A stretch of DNA of 64,000 bases from Azolla caroliniana (Eukaryota > Polypodiophyta). The number at the start of each line of letters is the position of its first letter. Positions within the stretch are counted from its first letter, which is position 1. Positions 1 through 9,582 of the stretch are shown one piece after another. The notes under the pieces were generated by a model. It made no database searches. It was not told the DNA's origin and saw only the letters and a program-made list of their open reading frames with translations. The DNA is taken from NCBI GenBank assembly GCA_043228905.1, contig JBHGNT010000020.1:2294001-2358000 (forward strand). The letters run 5' to 3'. Position numbers and translations under genes: made by a program.

Positions 1-20
1 ATTGTAACTGTTCTATAGAG

Positions 21-44
21 AGAATTAGAATTAGAATTAGAATT
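21..44 (-). repeat. LINE 3' microsatellite tail
   Basis: Four tandem AGAATT units (TTCTAA on the LINE strand) lie about 135 bp beyond the ORF2 stop and mark the probable 3' terminus of the LINE. Confidence 0.6.
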
Positions 45-179
45 TTTATCGTCCATAAAGAGGCCAATTTTGACCTATGGGACTAGAGTATACATGTGTT
101 CTTGATATATGTCTCCTTCCTAAGAAGGGGTATTCATATGTTGAAGCACAAAGTCTCTATGTGTTAATAAAGCATACAC

Positions 180-2222
180 TTATGAGCTCAACCTTCTAGG
201 TGGTGTCTTAAGTATGGATATTAAGTTATCACTCCCTCTTAGTATGTCAACATATCTTGAACGAATTGCACTATATGTCGAGCATGTGAAGAGCAAGTGA
301 CATTCATCCTCTACCATGCCTTCATTGCATACTTTACATGTCTTCAAATTCATTACATTTTGATACCATGATGCAACTTCAATACCTAACTTGTGAGATC
401 GAGTGCGAACTAGTGTAAGGGCTCTACGAACATTGCTACTCATATTGGTAATGAGATAAGGTTGGATACGATCAATAGACATTCTTGCTTTATATTGAGA
501 CCAACATTCAAGGTTGATATTTGCAATATAGTATTCTAGCTTTGTCCTCTTAACATCCTCCCACTTCATCCTTAATGATTCCACCAACCTTTCCTCAATC
601 ATTACATATTGCATAGCATTGCCTGAAAGCTCTAAAAGATGATCCGCACCCCATCTTCTAAACCATTTCTTTATGTCAACAACCCAACCAGATGAGAGAA
701 TCTTACTTTTATGATTCTTTTGTTGCTTACATCCAACATTCCAAGAAAGATGTGGTAATCGATGATTCGGCATATTCTTGACTTTTGTAATGTATTTATA
801 TACTTTCGCCAATAGTTCTATGGATCGAACACCCGTTTCCAAGAGCATAACTTGGTAAGAGGTAGTGCATTTAACTCCTAATTGCCTCCTTAAAAACATC
901 TTTTGAATTTTCTCAATCTCGTTCCATGCATTAAGAGAGATGGTGTCACCCCATACTTCTACTCCATAAATCAATACTTGAGTTACCATGGCATTGAACA
1001 ACATTAATTTTACTTCCCATCCTCAAGTATCACTTTGGTTGCATTGGTTCTCCAAAAGGTAATATGATTTCCAACCGGCTTGGAGTCTAGAATCAAAGCA
1101 TGCTCTCCATTTATTTGTGGCGGGTACATCAATACCAAGATATTTAAAGCTTTTAACAAATTGTATATGTTCACCTTTATATGTGAGCATAGGGTAATGA
1201 TGAGGTTGGATGGTTTGCACTACCATCATTTTTGTTTTCTCCACATTCACTGCTAGTCCACTACTATGGCAAAATTCTTCTAATACCCCAAGTAAATGTT
1301 GCATACTATCAACATCATATGAGAAGAGTACCACATCATCTGCATATAGAAGCAATAAGATAACATGTTGCATCAAATTGGAGCCATTCCATCCTTCTTC
1401 TCTTGCAACCTTATTCACCACTTCTTCTAATTTATCAATACATAAGCCAAAGAGTGTGGGTGATAGTGGACATTCTTGCTTGATCCCCATGTTACTTAAA
1501 AAGCTCTTTGAGAATCCACTATCCATTTTTAGTTGGCATTTAACTTGTTCATATAGGCGTGCAACCACAACTCGGTACTCTAATGACATGTCAATGTCTA
1601 CCATTCTATTCCGAAGCTCACTTTGTGGTACGGTATCAAAAGCTTTCTTGAAATCAACAAAACAACAATAAAGTGTTTTTCCTTGTAGTCGACTATCTTC
1701 CATGATTACTCTTAATGTGACCAAATGATCCACGGTGGAGTGTTTTCGTCTAAATCTGACTTGCCCAAGTGCTCTTTTGCTTGTACTCTCAGCCCATGTA
1801 CTTATCTTTACCTCCATAATAGTACTATATAATTTAGCAATAGTTGAGCTCACCATTATTGTACGATAATTTGCTACTTGATTCTTATCTCTGCCTTTAA
1901 ATATTGGTTTAATCCAATTCATAAGCCAATCATTTGGAAATCCTTGTTTTATAGCTTGCTCTAAAATTGTCATTATTCAATGACGAGTGTGTGGCATTGT
2001 CCATTTTAAAAGCTCACTGGAGACGTAGGTTGAATCCGCTGCTTTCCCACTTGCCATCTTCTTTATTCCCTTATTGACATCATCAATATCGATACATGTA
2101 GTGCATGGAGTTTCAATTTTCTCAACCATAGGAGCCACACCTTCATGCATATATAATCTTTGTACATAGTCTAGCATCTCTTCGTTTGTAAAGTGACCTT
2201 TCACATCTTCTTTCTTACCCTT
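180..2222 (-). pseudogene. LINE ORF2 reverse transcriptase, two in-frame stops
   Basis: This encodes the RT and C-terminal part of a LINE ORF2, the enzyme of target-primed reverse transcription. RT motif A reads FVDFKKAFDTVP, motif B reads GIKQECPLSPTLF (usual second G replaced by E), and motif C reads YADDVVLFS with both catalytic aspartates. The C-terminal region has a CX2C...HX4C pattern (CKVC...HLLFTC) typical of LINE tails. All three segments are in one frame and separated only by TGA codons at 1977-1979 and 1023-1025. No frameshift is needed, so the decay is recent. No apurinic endonuclease domain is present. The RT resembles a type with a VDFKKAFD block rather than the commonest angiosperm L1, but I cannot assign a clade. 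Confidence 0.85.
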
Positions 2223-2518
2223 GAGAGGGAGAGAGGGAGAGAGAGAGATACAGAACGACACTCTGTTGTAACCGCCACTGTGCGAAGAAACAGAGCTCGA
2301 GGTCGTTGCCTCCGAGTCTCTAATTGTACCCCTTCTCTTCATAGCGATAGTTCAAAGTTTGTGGGCTCCCGTGGTTTTTCCCTATTAGGGTTTTCCATGT
2401 AAGCATCTTGTGCCATTTTCTTGTGTACTCTCCACTTCCCATTTCTGTGTTTGAGTCTTATAGAAGTGACTTACTACTCGGTTGTGGCCGAGCGGTATTC
2501 TGGGCATTTCTCTACAGG
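2223..2518 (+). mobile_element. Copia LTR remnant S (3' part)
   Basis: This stretch aligns with the 3' half of the solo LTR at 33078-33755: a GA-rich run, then 'tctgttgtaaccgc', 'gaggtcgttgcctc', 'ccgtggttttt' and 'gggttttcca'. It is therefore the R/U5 part of the same copia LTR family, ending with CA near 2518. Its left part is missing where the LINE begins. To its right is the gag fragment of Gypsy-R, so this LTR probably lies inside Gypsy-R. Confidence 0.7.
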
Positions 2519-2615
2519 TTCTTCATTCTCCAATTCCATTGGAGTCCTAGCTTGGAGTTTTTGGAGAGATTCCCGAAGATTCTGATTTTCAAGTTGAAGT
2601 TGATGCATGGCTACC
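2519..2615 (-). pseudogene. Gypsy-R gag N-terminal coiled coil, fragment
   Basis: The minus strand encodes a Gln/Glu/Leu-rich helical segment (HQLQLENQNLRESLQKLQ) like the N-terminal coiled coils of plant Ty3/gypsy Gag. Copia-P inserted into this gene. Reading across it, the coding frame starts at an ATG at 8365-8367, runs to 8338, and resumes here at 2615. The AATAG duplication brackets the insertion. Downstream (left) the frame is cut by LTR remnant S near 2518, so only about 40 codons survive. Confidence 0.6.
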
Positions 2616-2620
2616 AATAG
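2616..2620. repeat. Target-site duplication of Copia-P, left copy
   Basis: AATAG directly precedes the TGTAAAGAG end of the left LTR. The same five bases follow the right LTR at 8333-8337. This fixes both ends of Copia-P. Confidence 0.95.
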
Positions 2621-3073
2621 TGTAAAGAGTAACGTGCGGAAGCAAGTATGAAGACCGAACAGAGGAAGAAAACTCAGGTTTAATGGAGAGCTTGAGCTTA
2701 CGCAGTATACGCAGTATACGCGAGAGAGACAGAGAGAGTGATAGAGAGAAAACAAGAACTATATTCAAAAAACTCTATTCACCATTCTCTATACATATGT
2801 GTGCTCAATGAACACTTTTATACAAGTCCTAGAAGGACTCACCGAAGTACTGACAGTACTTCAATGCTCACTAAGAGCTCCTACACTAACTCCCAAATAT
2901 ATTCCTCATGGAATATCTTTCCTAACGGCCTCCCGGTTTACGCACCGATCCGGCCCTACCTACGCACCGGTCTACGTACCGGTTTACGCATTCGGCCTAA
3001 CCGATCGGTCCCAACCGATCCGGTCCTCGGCTTCTTCAGCCGATCCGGCCGATGTTGAGCTTGTCTCTCAACA
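2621..3073 (-). repeat. Copia-P 3' LTR (453 bp)
   Basis: Begins TGTAAAGAG and ends CTCAACA on the plus strand. Compared with the other LTR it has an extra copy of the CGCAGTATACG unit and two insertions of about 30 and 24 bp. The 'ctccccctcaagctc' just to its right is the complement of the polypurine tract. Confidence 0.95.
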
Positions 3074-3262
3074 CTCCCCCTCAAGCTCAACTTGAGGCTC
3101 TTTGGGATCTTCGGGCTCCCAGCTCCGGTTCCTCCTAGCTTCACGCCTCGCTCGCGCTCCACGACCTATTCGACTCCGCGCGCTTCGACCCTTCCGGTCG
3201 GCTTGTCTGCTCATGTGGCCCTCATCAGCTCTTCTGCTGTTGCGGTGTTGACGCTTCTTTTG

Positions 3263-5557
3263 CTACTTTTTCTTCTGCTTGGGCCTCAGTTGATTCAGCG
3301 TGTTTGAATCAAACATCCGAACCGACTCGGCTACCTCCGATCGGTTTTCGCTCTCGTCCGAGTTGGCTGTCTCCAACTCGTCTTCGGTCTTCTCGCCCTC
3401 GGTGGCGTCATCTTCCCCATGCGTGGTTGGCTTCGGCTCTCTCCTTCGGTTGCTCCCCTTCTGTCCTCTTCCGAACTTTTCCGCGGGTCTGTCCTCGGCT
3501 TCTTCAGCCGATACTGACTCGGTGGTGTCGCGGTCTCTACTCCTTTCCTGCTGCCTTGCTTGGTCGTTCGGGACTGTTCTCCCCCTCAAGTTTGGCACGT
3601 CGAGGTGACGCAATCCGAGCGCACTTGAGAATTGCCGCAACTTGTCCAGACCAAGAGGCTTGGTGAAGATGTCGGCAGTCTGCCGATCCGTCGGAACGTA
3701 CTGAAGTTCGACTTCACCGGAAAGGACACGCTCACGGACGAAATGGTAGTGCACCTCAATGTGCTTGGTCCGTGCGTGGAAGATGGGGTTCTTCGCGAGT
3801 TGGATGCTGCTGAGGTTGTCGCAGTAGATTGTTGTTGGATCGGACACCTCCTCTTGTAGGTCCTTAAGTAGCCGCTTCAACCATATGGCTTCGCATGTCG
3901 CGACAACCGCGCCTCGGTACTCAGCTTTGGTGCTCGACAGTGCAACTGTTGGCTGCTTCTTACTACTCCACGCGATCGCGGCACTCCCGAGGGAGAACGC
4001 GTATCCAGACGTGGATCGGCGATCGGCGGCGTTGCTAGCCCAATCAGCATCGGTGTAGCCGACTAACTGCATGGCTGCACCGGTCCGATATAGCAATCCC
4101 CGGTCCTTAGTGCCGTTGACATACCGAAGTATGCGTTGCGCACACTGAAGGTGCTCGTCGGTAGGTCGCGCCATGAACTGACTGATCACTCCGACCGGAT
4201 AACTGAGGTCGGGTCGGGTGATGGTCAAGTATATGAGGCTTCCGACAATTTGTCGGAACCTCATCGGGTTGCATACCTTTCCTGTATCGGGACGAAGCTT
4301 GACGGTTCTATCCAGAGGAGTCGAGACGGACTTACAGTCGGCCATCCCGAGTTTGAAGAGCATACCCAGCACGTAATGACGTTGGCTGATCAATATGCCT
4401 TTGGGGGTACGGATCACTTCGATCCCGAGGAAGTAATGAAGGTCCCCCAGATCCTTCATGTCGAACGATGCCGCAAGTTGGAGCTTCACGCGGTCGATTT
4501 CACCGAGGTCGGCGCCGGTGATGACCAAGTCTTCAACATATAGTAAAATACTAACCGGTTCGAGTCGACCTTTCCGGATGAACAGGGAAGAGTCCGATTT
4601 TGACGTGACGAAGCCCATCCGACGCAGTTGTTGCGTGATCTTCGCGTTCCAGGCATGCGGGGCTTGCTTCAGTCCGTAAAGGGACTTCTTCAGTCGGCAT
4701 ACTACCGAGGAGTTCGTTCCGGAGTGAAATCCGGGGGGCTGTACCATGTACACCTGTTCCTCAAGGTCACCTTGCAGGAACACATTCTTTACATCCATTT
4801 GATGTAGGTGCCACCCCTTCGCCGCAGCTACTGCGAGCAAAACACGGACAATTGTCATTTTCGCAACCGGCGCAAATGTCTCATCGTAGTCGATGCCGTG
4901 TTTCTGCGCATAGCCCTTTGCCACTAGCCGAGCCTTGTACCGGTTGACCGAGCCATCGGTGTTGTACTTGACTTTGTACACCCACCTACACCCGATCGGT
5001 TTTACCCATGTTGGTGTGTCAACCAGGTCCCAGGTCTTGTTCTCCGCCAATGCGTGCATCTCTTCCTCCATCGCGACAGGCCAATTCGCATCTTTAGCCA
5101 CTTCTGCGTAGCTCTCCGGCTCACGCACTTCCGCTACACGAGTCATGTACGCATAATGATGCGCCATGTACTCGTTGTATCCGAACCTCAAAACAGGGTT
5201 CTTCTGGCGGGTAGATCGGCGTAATCTAGCATTAGCCGATGTCGAGGCCTTCTCGGTCGATGCGGACTTTACCTTTAAAGACCCGTCACCGGTTCCCTCA
5301 GAGTCAGACTCGCGTTGGTCAGACTCGTTCCTATCCGTGCCGGAATCCGACACCTTCTTCTTCCCTTTCTCTTTGCGCATAAGCCGTCTCCTCAGCTTCC
5401 TGCGCGGGGAATGCACGGCCGAGTCTCTACTACTCGCCGGCTCTTCATCGGACTGATCGTACCGACTCAGTCGTCCAATCGGTCCACTCGGTCCACTTAA
5501 ACGGAGTGAAATCGAACTCTCTTCGCGGGTCTCAATTTCGGGCTCATCCGGAGGCAT
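3263..5557 (-). CDS. Copia-P reverse transcriptase-RNase H segment with basic tail
   Basis: A 764-codon open frame carrying a full copia RT and RNase H, the enzymes that copy the element RNA into DNA. Early RT blocks include GCRWVYKVKYN and DETFAPVAKM; DVKNVFLQG is motif A; SLYGLKQAP follows. The catalytic YVDD box reads YVED (LLYVEDLVI), so its first aspartate is glutamate, which probably disables polymerisation. RNase H keeps YTDADWA, SSTKAEY and YCDN. After the usual end near VPNLRG the frame continues for about 110 codons of Arg/Glu/Lys-rich sequence absent from the related Copia-L. The first ATG at 5557 is probably not the native start; the frame joins the integrase segment through a single TAG at 5618-5620. 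Confidence 0.9.
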   Translation of the reverse strand: MPPDEPEIETREESSISLRLSGPSGPIGRLSRYDQSDEEPASSRDSAVHSPRRKLRRRLMRKEKGKKKVSDSGTDRNESDQRESDSEGTGDGSLKVKSASTEKASTSANARLRRSTRQKNPVLRFGYNEYMAHHYAYMTRVAEVREPESYAEVAKDANWPVAMEEEMHALAENKTWDLVDTPTWVKPIGCRWVYKVKYNTDGSVNRYKARLVAKGYAQKHGIDYDETFAPVAKMTIVRVLLAVAAAKGWHLHQMDVKNVFLQGDLEEQVYMVQPPGFHSGTNSSVVCRLKKSLYGLKQAPHAWNAKITQQLRRMGFVTSKSDSSLFIRKGRLEPVSILLYVEDLVITGADLGEIDRVKLQLAASFDMKDLGDLHYFLGIEVIRTPKGILISQRHYVLGMLFKLGMADCKSVSTPLDRTVKLRPDTGKVCNPMRFRQIVGSLIYLTITRPDLSYPVGVISQFMARPTDEHLQCAQRILRYVNGTKDRGLLYRTGAAMQLVGYTDADWASNAADRRSTSGYAFSLGSAAIAWSSKKQPTVALSSTKAEYRGAVVATCEAIWLKRLLKDLQEEVSDPTTIYCDNLSSIQLAKNPIFHARTKHIEVHYHFVRERVLSGEVELQYVPTDRQTADIFTKPLGLDKLRQFSSALGLRHLDVPNLRGRTVPNDQARQQERSRDRDTTESVSAEEAEDRPAEKFGRGQKGSNRRREPKPTTHGEDDATEGEKTEDELETANSDESENRSEVAESVRMFDSNTLNQLRPKQKKK

Positions 5558-5617
5558 CTCGGCCTCGCTGACCTCATCGTCAGAGCTTGGGTTGGAGTCG
5601 GGGTTCGGAGTCGGGGG

Positions 5618-6934
5618 CTAGTACCAGGACACGGACTCGTCAACCACAACGTCGCGGCTAACACGCGCTTGTTTGGTGCGAGGGTTATAGCACTTATAAC
5701 CTTTCTGCTCATCCGAGTAACCGACCAAGATGCATTTCTCGGCCTTTGCGTCCAGCTTCCTCCTTTTCTCCTTCGGTACATGCACATACGCAATGCTACT
5801 GAACACCCTCAAGTGTCGCAAGTTCGGCTTCGTTCCAAAATATAGCTCGTGCGCCGACACTTTGTCTCCGATCCGGTTTTGGATGTATACTACGGTCCTT
5901 ACCGCCTCGGCCCAGTAGAACTTGGGCAAGCTCTTCTCCTCTAGCATTGCCCGTGCCGCTTCCACAATCGACCGATTCTTCCTCTCGGCCACGCCATTCT
6001 GCTCCGGCGTGTATGTACAATTGAATTCGCGCCGAATTCCCATTTGTTGTAGATAACCGTTGAATTGACCAGAAAAGTACTCTTTCCCGCCATCCGACCG
6101 CAGACACTTGATCTTTCGTCCCATTTCCGTTTCCAAGAACCCTTTGAGGTCCCAGAAGCAGTCGAAGACTTCGCTCTTCCTCTCAATGAGGTAGATCCAC
6201 GTGTGCCGCGTGTGGTCGTCGATGAAGGAGACGAAATATCGGTTCCCGCCAAGACTAACATTTTGTGCCGGCCCCCATACATCGGAATCTATAAGTTCGA
6301 GTTTGTTCTGGCTCCGGTTTCGCTCGTTGGGGAAAGGAAGTCGGTGTTGTTTGCCAAGCTGGCAGACTTCACAAATTTGTGCCTTTCGGCCACTAAATTT
6401 GGGCAATCTGAACACTACTTGTTTCGATTGCAGATCTTGAAGCCGCTGGTAGTTGACGTGGCCTATCCGCTTGTGCCACAAGTCGATGTCTGACTCGGAT
6501 TTTTGTCCCTTCGTGTACATTGTGGTGCCGCCGTCAGTGGAATCGAGGATGAACATCCTCCCGTCTCTGCGCCCTTGCGCAATCACACGGCCTTCTTCCT
6601 CAATGAAGCACCCGAGGTGTGTAAACCGAACCTCCATCCCTTGGTCGACGATCTGTCCGACCGAGACCAAGTTCTTCGTGATTGTCGGAACGTGCAGCAC
6701 ATTCATGAGTTTCCCTTTCTGCCCGACATGGCTAAGGGGAACTTCTCCGACATTCGCGATCGGATGCGGAGTGTCGTCTCCAGTTGCGACTACTCCAGGT
6801 TGTATCGGTTTTTCAAGGTACGAGAACCACTCCTTATGACTCGTCATGTGGTTTGACGCGTCAGAGTCTACATACCACACCTCGTCCGATCTCGGGGTGG
6901 TCCGTTTCATTGAGTTTGCTTCGTGTCTCGTCAC
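5618..6934 (-). CDS. Copia-P protease-integrase segment
   Basis: A 438-codon segment of the polyprotein. Near the N-terminus the protease active site reads VDSDASNHM: the glycine of D-S-G is Asp, a probable loss of function. A GAG-pre-integrase zinc motif follows (HKRIGH...CEVCQLGK). The integrase core, which inserts the cDNA, has DVWGPAQ, RSDGGKEYF and PEQNGVAERKNR for the D, D and E catalytic positions. The frame is the same as the gag ORF on its right and the RT ORF on its left. It ends at a TAG (5618-5620). Confidence 0.9.
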   Translation of the reverse strand: MTRHEANSMKRTTPRSDEVWYVDSDASNHMTSHKEWFSYLEKPIQPGVVATGDDTPHPIANVGEVPLSHVGQKGKLMNVLHVPTITKNLVSVGQIVDQGMEVRFTHLGCFIEEEGRVIAQGRRDGRMFILDSTDGGTTMYTKGQKSESDIDLWHKRIGHVNYQRLQDLQSKQVVFRLPKFSGRKAQICEVCQLGKQHRLPFPNERNRSQNKLELIDSDVWGPAQNVSLGGNRYFVSFIDDHTRHTWIYLIERKSEVFDCFWDLKGFLETEMGRKIKCLRSDGGKEYFSGQFNGYLQQMGIRREFNCTYTPEQNGVAERKNRSIVEAARAMLEEKSLPKFYWAEAVRTVVYIQNRIGDKVSAHELYFGTKPNLRHLRVFSSIAYVHVPKEKRRKLDAKAEKCILVGYSDEQKGYKCYNPRTKQARVSRDVVVDESVSWY

Positions 6935-7177
6935 AAAGACAGACCCTTCTCTGGCTCTCCCGGAGTCTTCGGCGTAGTGTGATCGCTGCCGATTTCCCTT
7001 GTCAGTATGTCCGGAGCCGTTTCCGGAACCGGTTCTCTCCGAATTGGCGCGCTTCTTCTAGCACTCACTTTCCCTGTGGCCTTTCTTGCCATAGTACCAG
7101 CACTCCGCGATGGCCTTCCCTTGCCGGTTCTCATCGCTTCGACTCCCCCTGTTTCCGGAGTTGCTGTCAGCATCACT

Positions 7178-7879
7178 TCAGTGCCTTCTTCCTTGATCTC
7201 GTCGGCTGCCTCCATTGTGCGCCGACTCGCCTCGTCCTCCATGTCCATGAGGCCTATCTCCCTCCGTGTACAACATTCTGTTGTCGGTGTGCGTGCTTGT
7301 AGACGCACCCGCATGGTTCTCCTCTACTAGGAGCATTGACTGTAAGTCGAAAAATGACGACATATTCTCCTGGGTACACACAGCCGTTCGGAACGCTCCG
7401 AACTTCGACACCAAACCTCCAAGACAGATTTGGACCATCTTGCTCTCCTCGATGTTCACCTCTATGGAGGCGAGGGAGTCGCAGATATCCTTGATCTTCG
7501 AGGTATAGTCCGCCACAGACAAGTTGCGTTGTCGTAGGTTGTTCAACTTCTGTCGGAGCTTAAGCTTCCTGGCTGTGGTGCTCGCGGCGAAAATCTTCTT
7601 CAGATTTTCCCACGCACCCTTCGGCGTCTTTGCATCCCGTACATAGCTCAATAGTTGTTCGCCCACACACGACGTGAAGCAGTATAATACCCTGCTCGCC
7701 GATTGCTCCCACGACGGGAAGTCTCTATGTGTCGATTTGGGTGCCGCGTCATTAGCTCCTTCGACATAACTCCAGTAGCCGTGCCCGAGCAGGTACTGGT
7801 GCATATTGTAGGACCAAGACGCGTAGTTGGTTCTGTCGAGCTTCTCTATTGGAAACGAGCTCGCCATGCCTCTATCCAT
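7178..7879 (-). CDS. Copia-P Gag
   Basis: A 233-codon copia Gag with the conserved N-terminal block (FPIEKLDRTNYASW, GHGYWSYVEG) and the AKTPKGAWENLKKIF and YTSKIKDICDSL helices that build the virus-like particle. Closely related to Copia-L Gag at 50313-51044. It starts about 70 bp past the PBS. The frame stops with TGA at 7178-7180. The zinc knuckle that should follow (7050-7090) is in frame but damaged: CX2C reads CWYY, and a TAG follows it. Confidence 0.9.
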   Translation of the reverse strand: MDRGMASSFPIEKLDRTNYASWSYNMHQYLLGHGYWSYVEGANDAAPKSTHRDFPSWEQSASRVLYCFTSCVGEQLLSYVRDAKTPKGAWENLKKIFAASTTARKLKLRQKLNNLRQRNLSVADYTSKIKDICDSLASIEVNIEESKMVQICLGGLVSKFGAFRTAVCTQENMSSFFDLQSMLLVEENHAGASTSTHTDNRMLYTEGDRPHGHGGRGESAHNGGSRRDQGRRH

Positions 7880-7937
7880 CGTTCTTCTTGTTCTTCTTCG
7901 TCAAGCTGTGTCGGCTGCAGAGAGGTTCTCAAGCCTC

Positions 7938-7951
7938 GCGCTCTGATACCA
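7938..7951 (-). promoter_or_regulatory. Copia-P primer-binding site, initiator tRNA-Met type
   Basis: On the minus strand the sequence right after the 5' LTR is TGGTATCAGAGC, the standard plant copia site complementary to the 3' end of initiator tRNA-Met. Confidence 0.95.
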
Positions 7952-8332
7952 TGTAAAGAGTAACGTGCGGAAGCAAGTATGAAGACCGAACAGAGGAAGA
8001 AAACTCAGGTTTAATGGAGAGCTTGAGCTTACGCAGTATACGCGGGAGAGACAGAGAGAGTGATAGAGAGAAAACAAGAACAATATTCAATGAACACTTT
8101 TATACAAGTCCTAGAAGGACTCACCGAAGTACTGACAGTACTTTAATGCTCACTAAGAGCTCCTACACTAACTCCCAAATATATTCCTCACGGAATATCT
8201 TTCCTAACGGCCTCCCGGTTTACGCACCGATCTGGCCCTACCTACGCACCAGTCTGCGTACCGGTTTACGCATTCGGTCCGGTCCTCGGCTTCTTCGGCC
8301 GATCCGGCGGATGTTGAGCTTGTCTCTCAACA
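7952..8332 (-). repeat. Copia-P 5' LTR (381 bp)
   Basis: Same termini as the left LTR, followed at 8333-8337 by the AATAG duplication. It is the shorter copy. Confidence 0.95.
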
Positions 8333-8337
8333 AATAG

Positions 8338-8398
8338 TTTATTTATGTTCTCGGTAGAATCTGACATGATGAGGCTTTGGAGATGGAAGGTGAACAAT
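8338..8398 (-). pseudogene. Gypsy-R leader and first Gag codons
   Basis: Between Copia-P and the Gypsy-R LTR. A minus-strand ATG at 8365-8367 opens the frame that continues at 2615 after Copia-P is skipped. The bases between it and the LTR would hold the PBS, but I see no TGG-type site. Confidence 0.5.
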
Positions 8399-8811
8399 TG
8401 TCACGGACAAGTAGATGAGGCTCAATACTAAGAGAGTGAGAGAGAGATCATAGACAAGATAATAAGAAAGAGAGAGAGAAAGTAATCAAGAGAATAAGAA
8501 CTGAATTATGATTTTGTAACTGGTGTTGTTCACCTTGACTAAGTCCATGGTGAACCCCTGTATTTATACATGTTTATGGGCTCTAAATGTAGCCCCATGC
8601 AAAGACTCATTTTCATGCACAAGGTTCTAGAATATTCTAGCTTCTGGAGCTTTCTGGAAGCTTCTAAAATCCTACATGTAGAATAGCTAATCTACAATAA
8701 TCTAGTAAGGTAATATGATTATGTATTGGATGTATTGGTTAAAATATATCGATTAAATACAATAGGTCAAAAGTTGGAATCATGACATGACTATTGTCAT
8801 GTCCATGACAG
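8399..8811 (-). mobile_element. Gypsy-R 5' LTR
   Basis: A 413-bp segment with TGTCACGG...CATGACA termini, inferred because it lies just upstream of the Gypsy-R Gag start on the minus strand. It holds a minus-strand TATA box (TATAAATACA, near 8555-8565) and a cluster of TTCTAGAA-like motifs (about 8625-8670) resembling heat-shock elements. The partner LTR is not in the window, so the outer end is inferred from the terminal bases only. Confidence 0.55.
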
Positions 8812-8972
8812 ATTCAGAGAAGTCCTCTGCTTGGAAGACTCTTCCACCGGTGAAGTCCTCTGCTTGCACGAACATGGCTGCTGGACTCCGATGCCTGTCA
8901 CAATAAATGGTTTTCGAACTATTCAGCCAAAGCTGGTGGCACAATCTGACTCGGCAATGGGCAGGAGTGCGT
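8812..8972. other. Unassigned spacer
   Basis: 161 bp between the Gypsy-R LTR and GagPro-J. It has two copies of 'gaagtcctctgcttg' 38 bp apart and no coding capacity. It may be the older insertion target of both elements. Confidence 0.4.
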
Positions 8973-9162
8973 TGTCATGAATTAGGAAGGTTTCACATTA
9001 AAAATCCACAATAAGATAAATACATAATTAAAATTAAATGAATCTTGAAAGTATTTAGGTTGTTATACATAGAGATCATATTAACAAAACATTGCTATCA
9101 CACTATGATAATATTATATAATATATGAAGAGGCGAATGAAGCGGAAAAATGTATTACATGG

Positions 9163-9231
9163 GCCAAAGAGGATGTGAACCTAGAACCTCCACCTTACGA
9201 GCCTCAAAGCCTACCATATAGCCAATACTTG
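9163..9231 (-). other. tRNA-like module (A/B boxes) in J LTR U3, antisense
   Basis: On the minus strand an A-box-like TGGCTATATGG (from 9224) is followed 43 nt later by a B box GGTTCACATCC (from 9181). The spacing is that of a tRNA. The acceptor stem is not conserved, so this is not a tRNA gene. Confidence 0.6.
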
Positions 9232-9513
9232 ACATGATTTATATAAAAGTATATCTCTTGGTTCATTTGAACTATGATTGTATAGCCTAAAACATGTAAT
9301 GTACTACATGTGCACCAGATAGCACACATGCAAGAGCCTCTCTACATGGGCGCCACATGGCCCACATGCAAAACCATCCCTTTCCTATAAAGGGAGAAGG
9401 GAGTTTAATCACAAGATATTGATCAGATTGAAAGAGAATTATAATGTAAAAGATATCATAATAGAGAGGAAGGGAGAGAAGGAGAATTTGATAAATAATC
9501 TTCACAACACAAG

Positions 9514-9582
9514 AGAAGATCTAGCTTGGCGGTTGTGGTGCTCAACTCGCAATGAGATGGTGGCGGTTCGAGTCTTATCCTC
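9514..9582 (+). other. tRNA-like module in J LTR, sense
   Basis: A-box-like TAGCTTGGCGG at 9522 and B box GGTTCGAGTCT at 9565, spaced 43 nt, downstream of the TATA box and so inside the predicted transcript leader. Confidence 0.6.

Larger units (their letters stand above)
21..2222 (-). mobile_element. 5'-truncated non-LTR retrotransposon (LINE)
   Basis: A LINE lies on the minus strand. Its 3' end is marked at 21-44 by a short AGAATT-type tandem repeat, the microsatellite tail seen in several non-LTR clades instead of a plain poly(A). The body encodes a reverse transcriptase and a C-terminal Cys/His motif. Homology stops near 2222, where a copia LTR remnant starts, so the 5' half, including any endonuclease, is missing. 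That is typical 5' truncation. I could not identify a target-site duplication; the left flank is only 20 bp long. Confidence 0.85.
2621..8332 (-). mobile_element. Copia-P, complete Ty1/copia retrotransposon
   Basis: A 5.7 kb copia element on the minus strand, inserted in the gag of Gypsy-R. It has two LTRs with TGT...ACA ends, a perfect 5-bp duplication (AATAG), an iMet-type PBS (TGGTATCAGAGC) at 7938-7951 and a polypurine tract (GAGGGGGAG on the minus strand) next to the 3' LTR. Gag, integrase and RT/RNase H segments share one frame and are split by only three in-frame stops. The LTRs are 453 and 381 bp; they differ by three indels. Copia-L, further right, belongs to a related family. Confidence 0.95.

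Noticed and set aside
2738-3307. Small ORFs across the Copia-P LTR
   Set aside because: They follow the LTR sequence and its repeat CGGTCTACG-like tracts and are duplicated in the other LTR; no domain.
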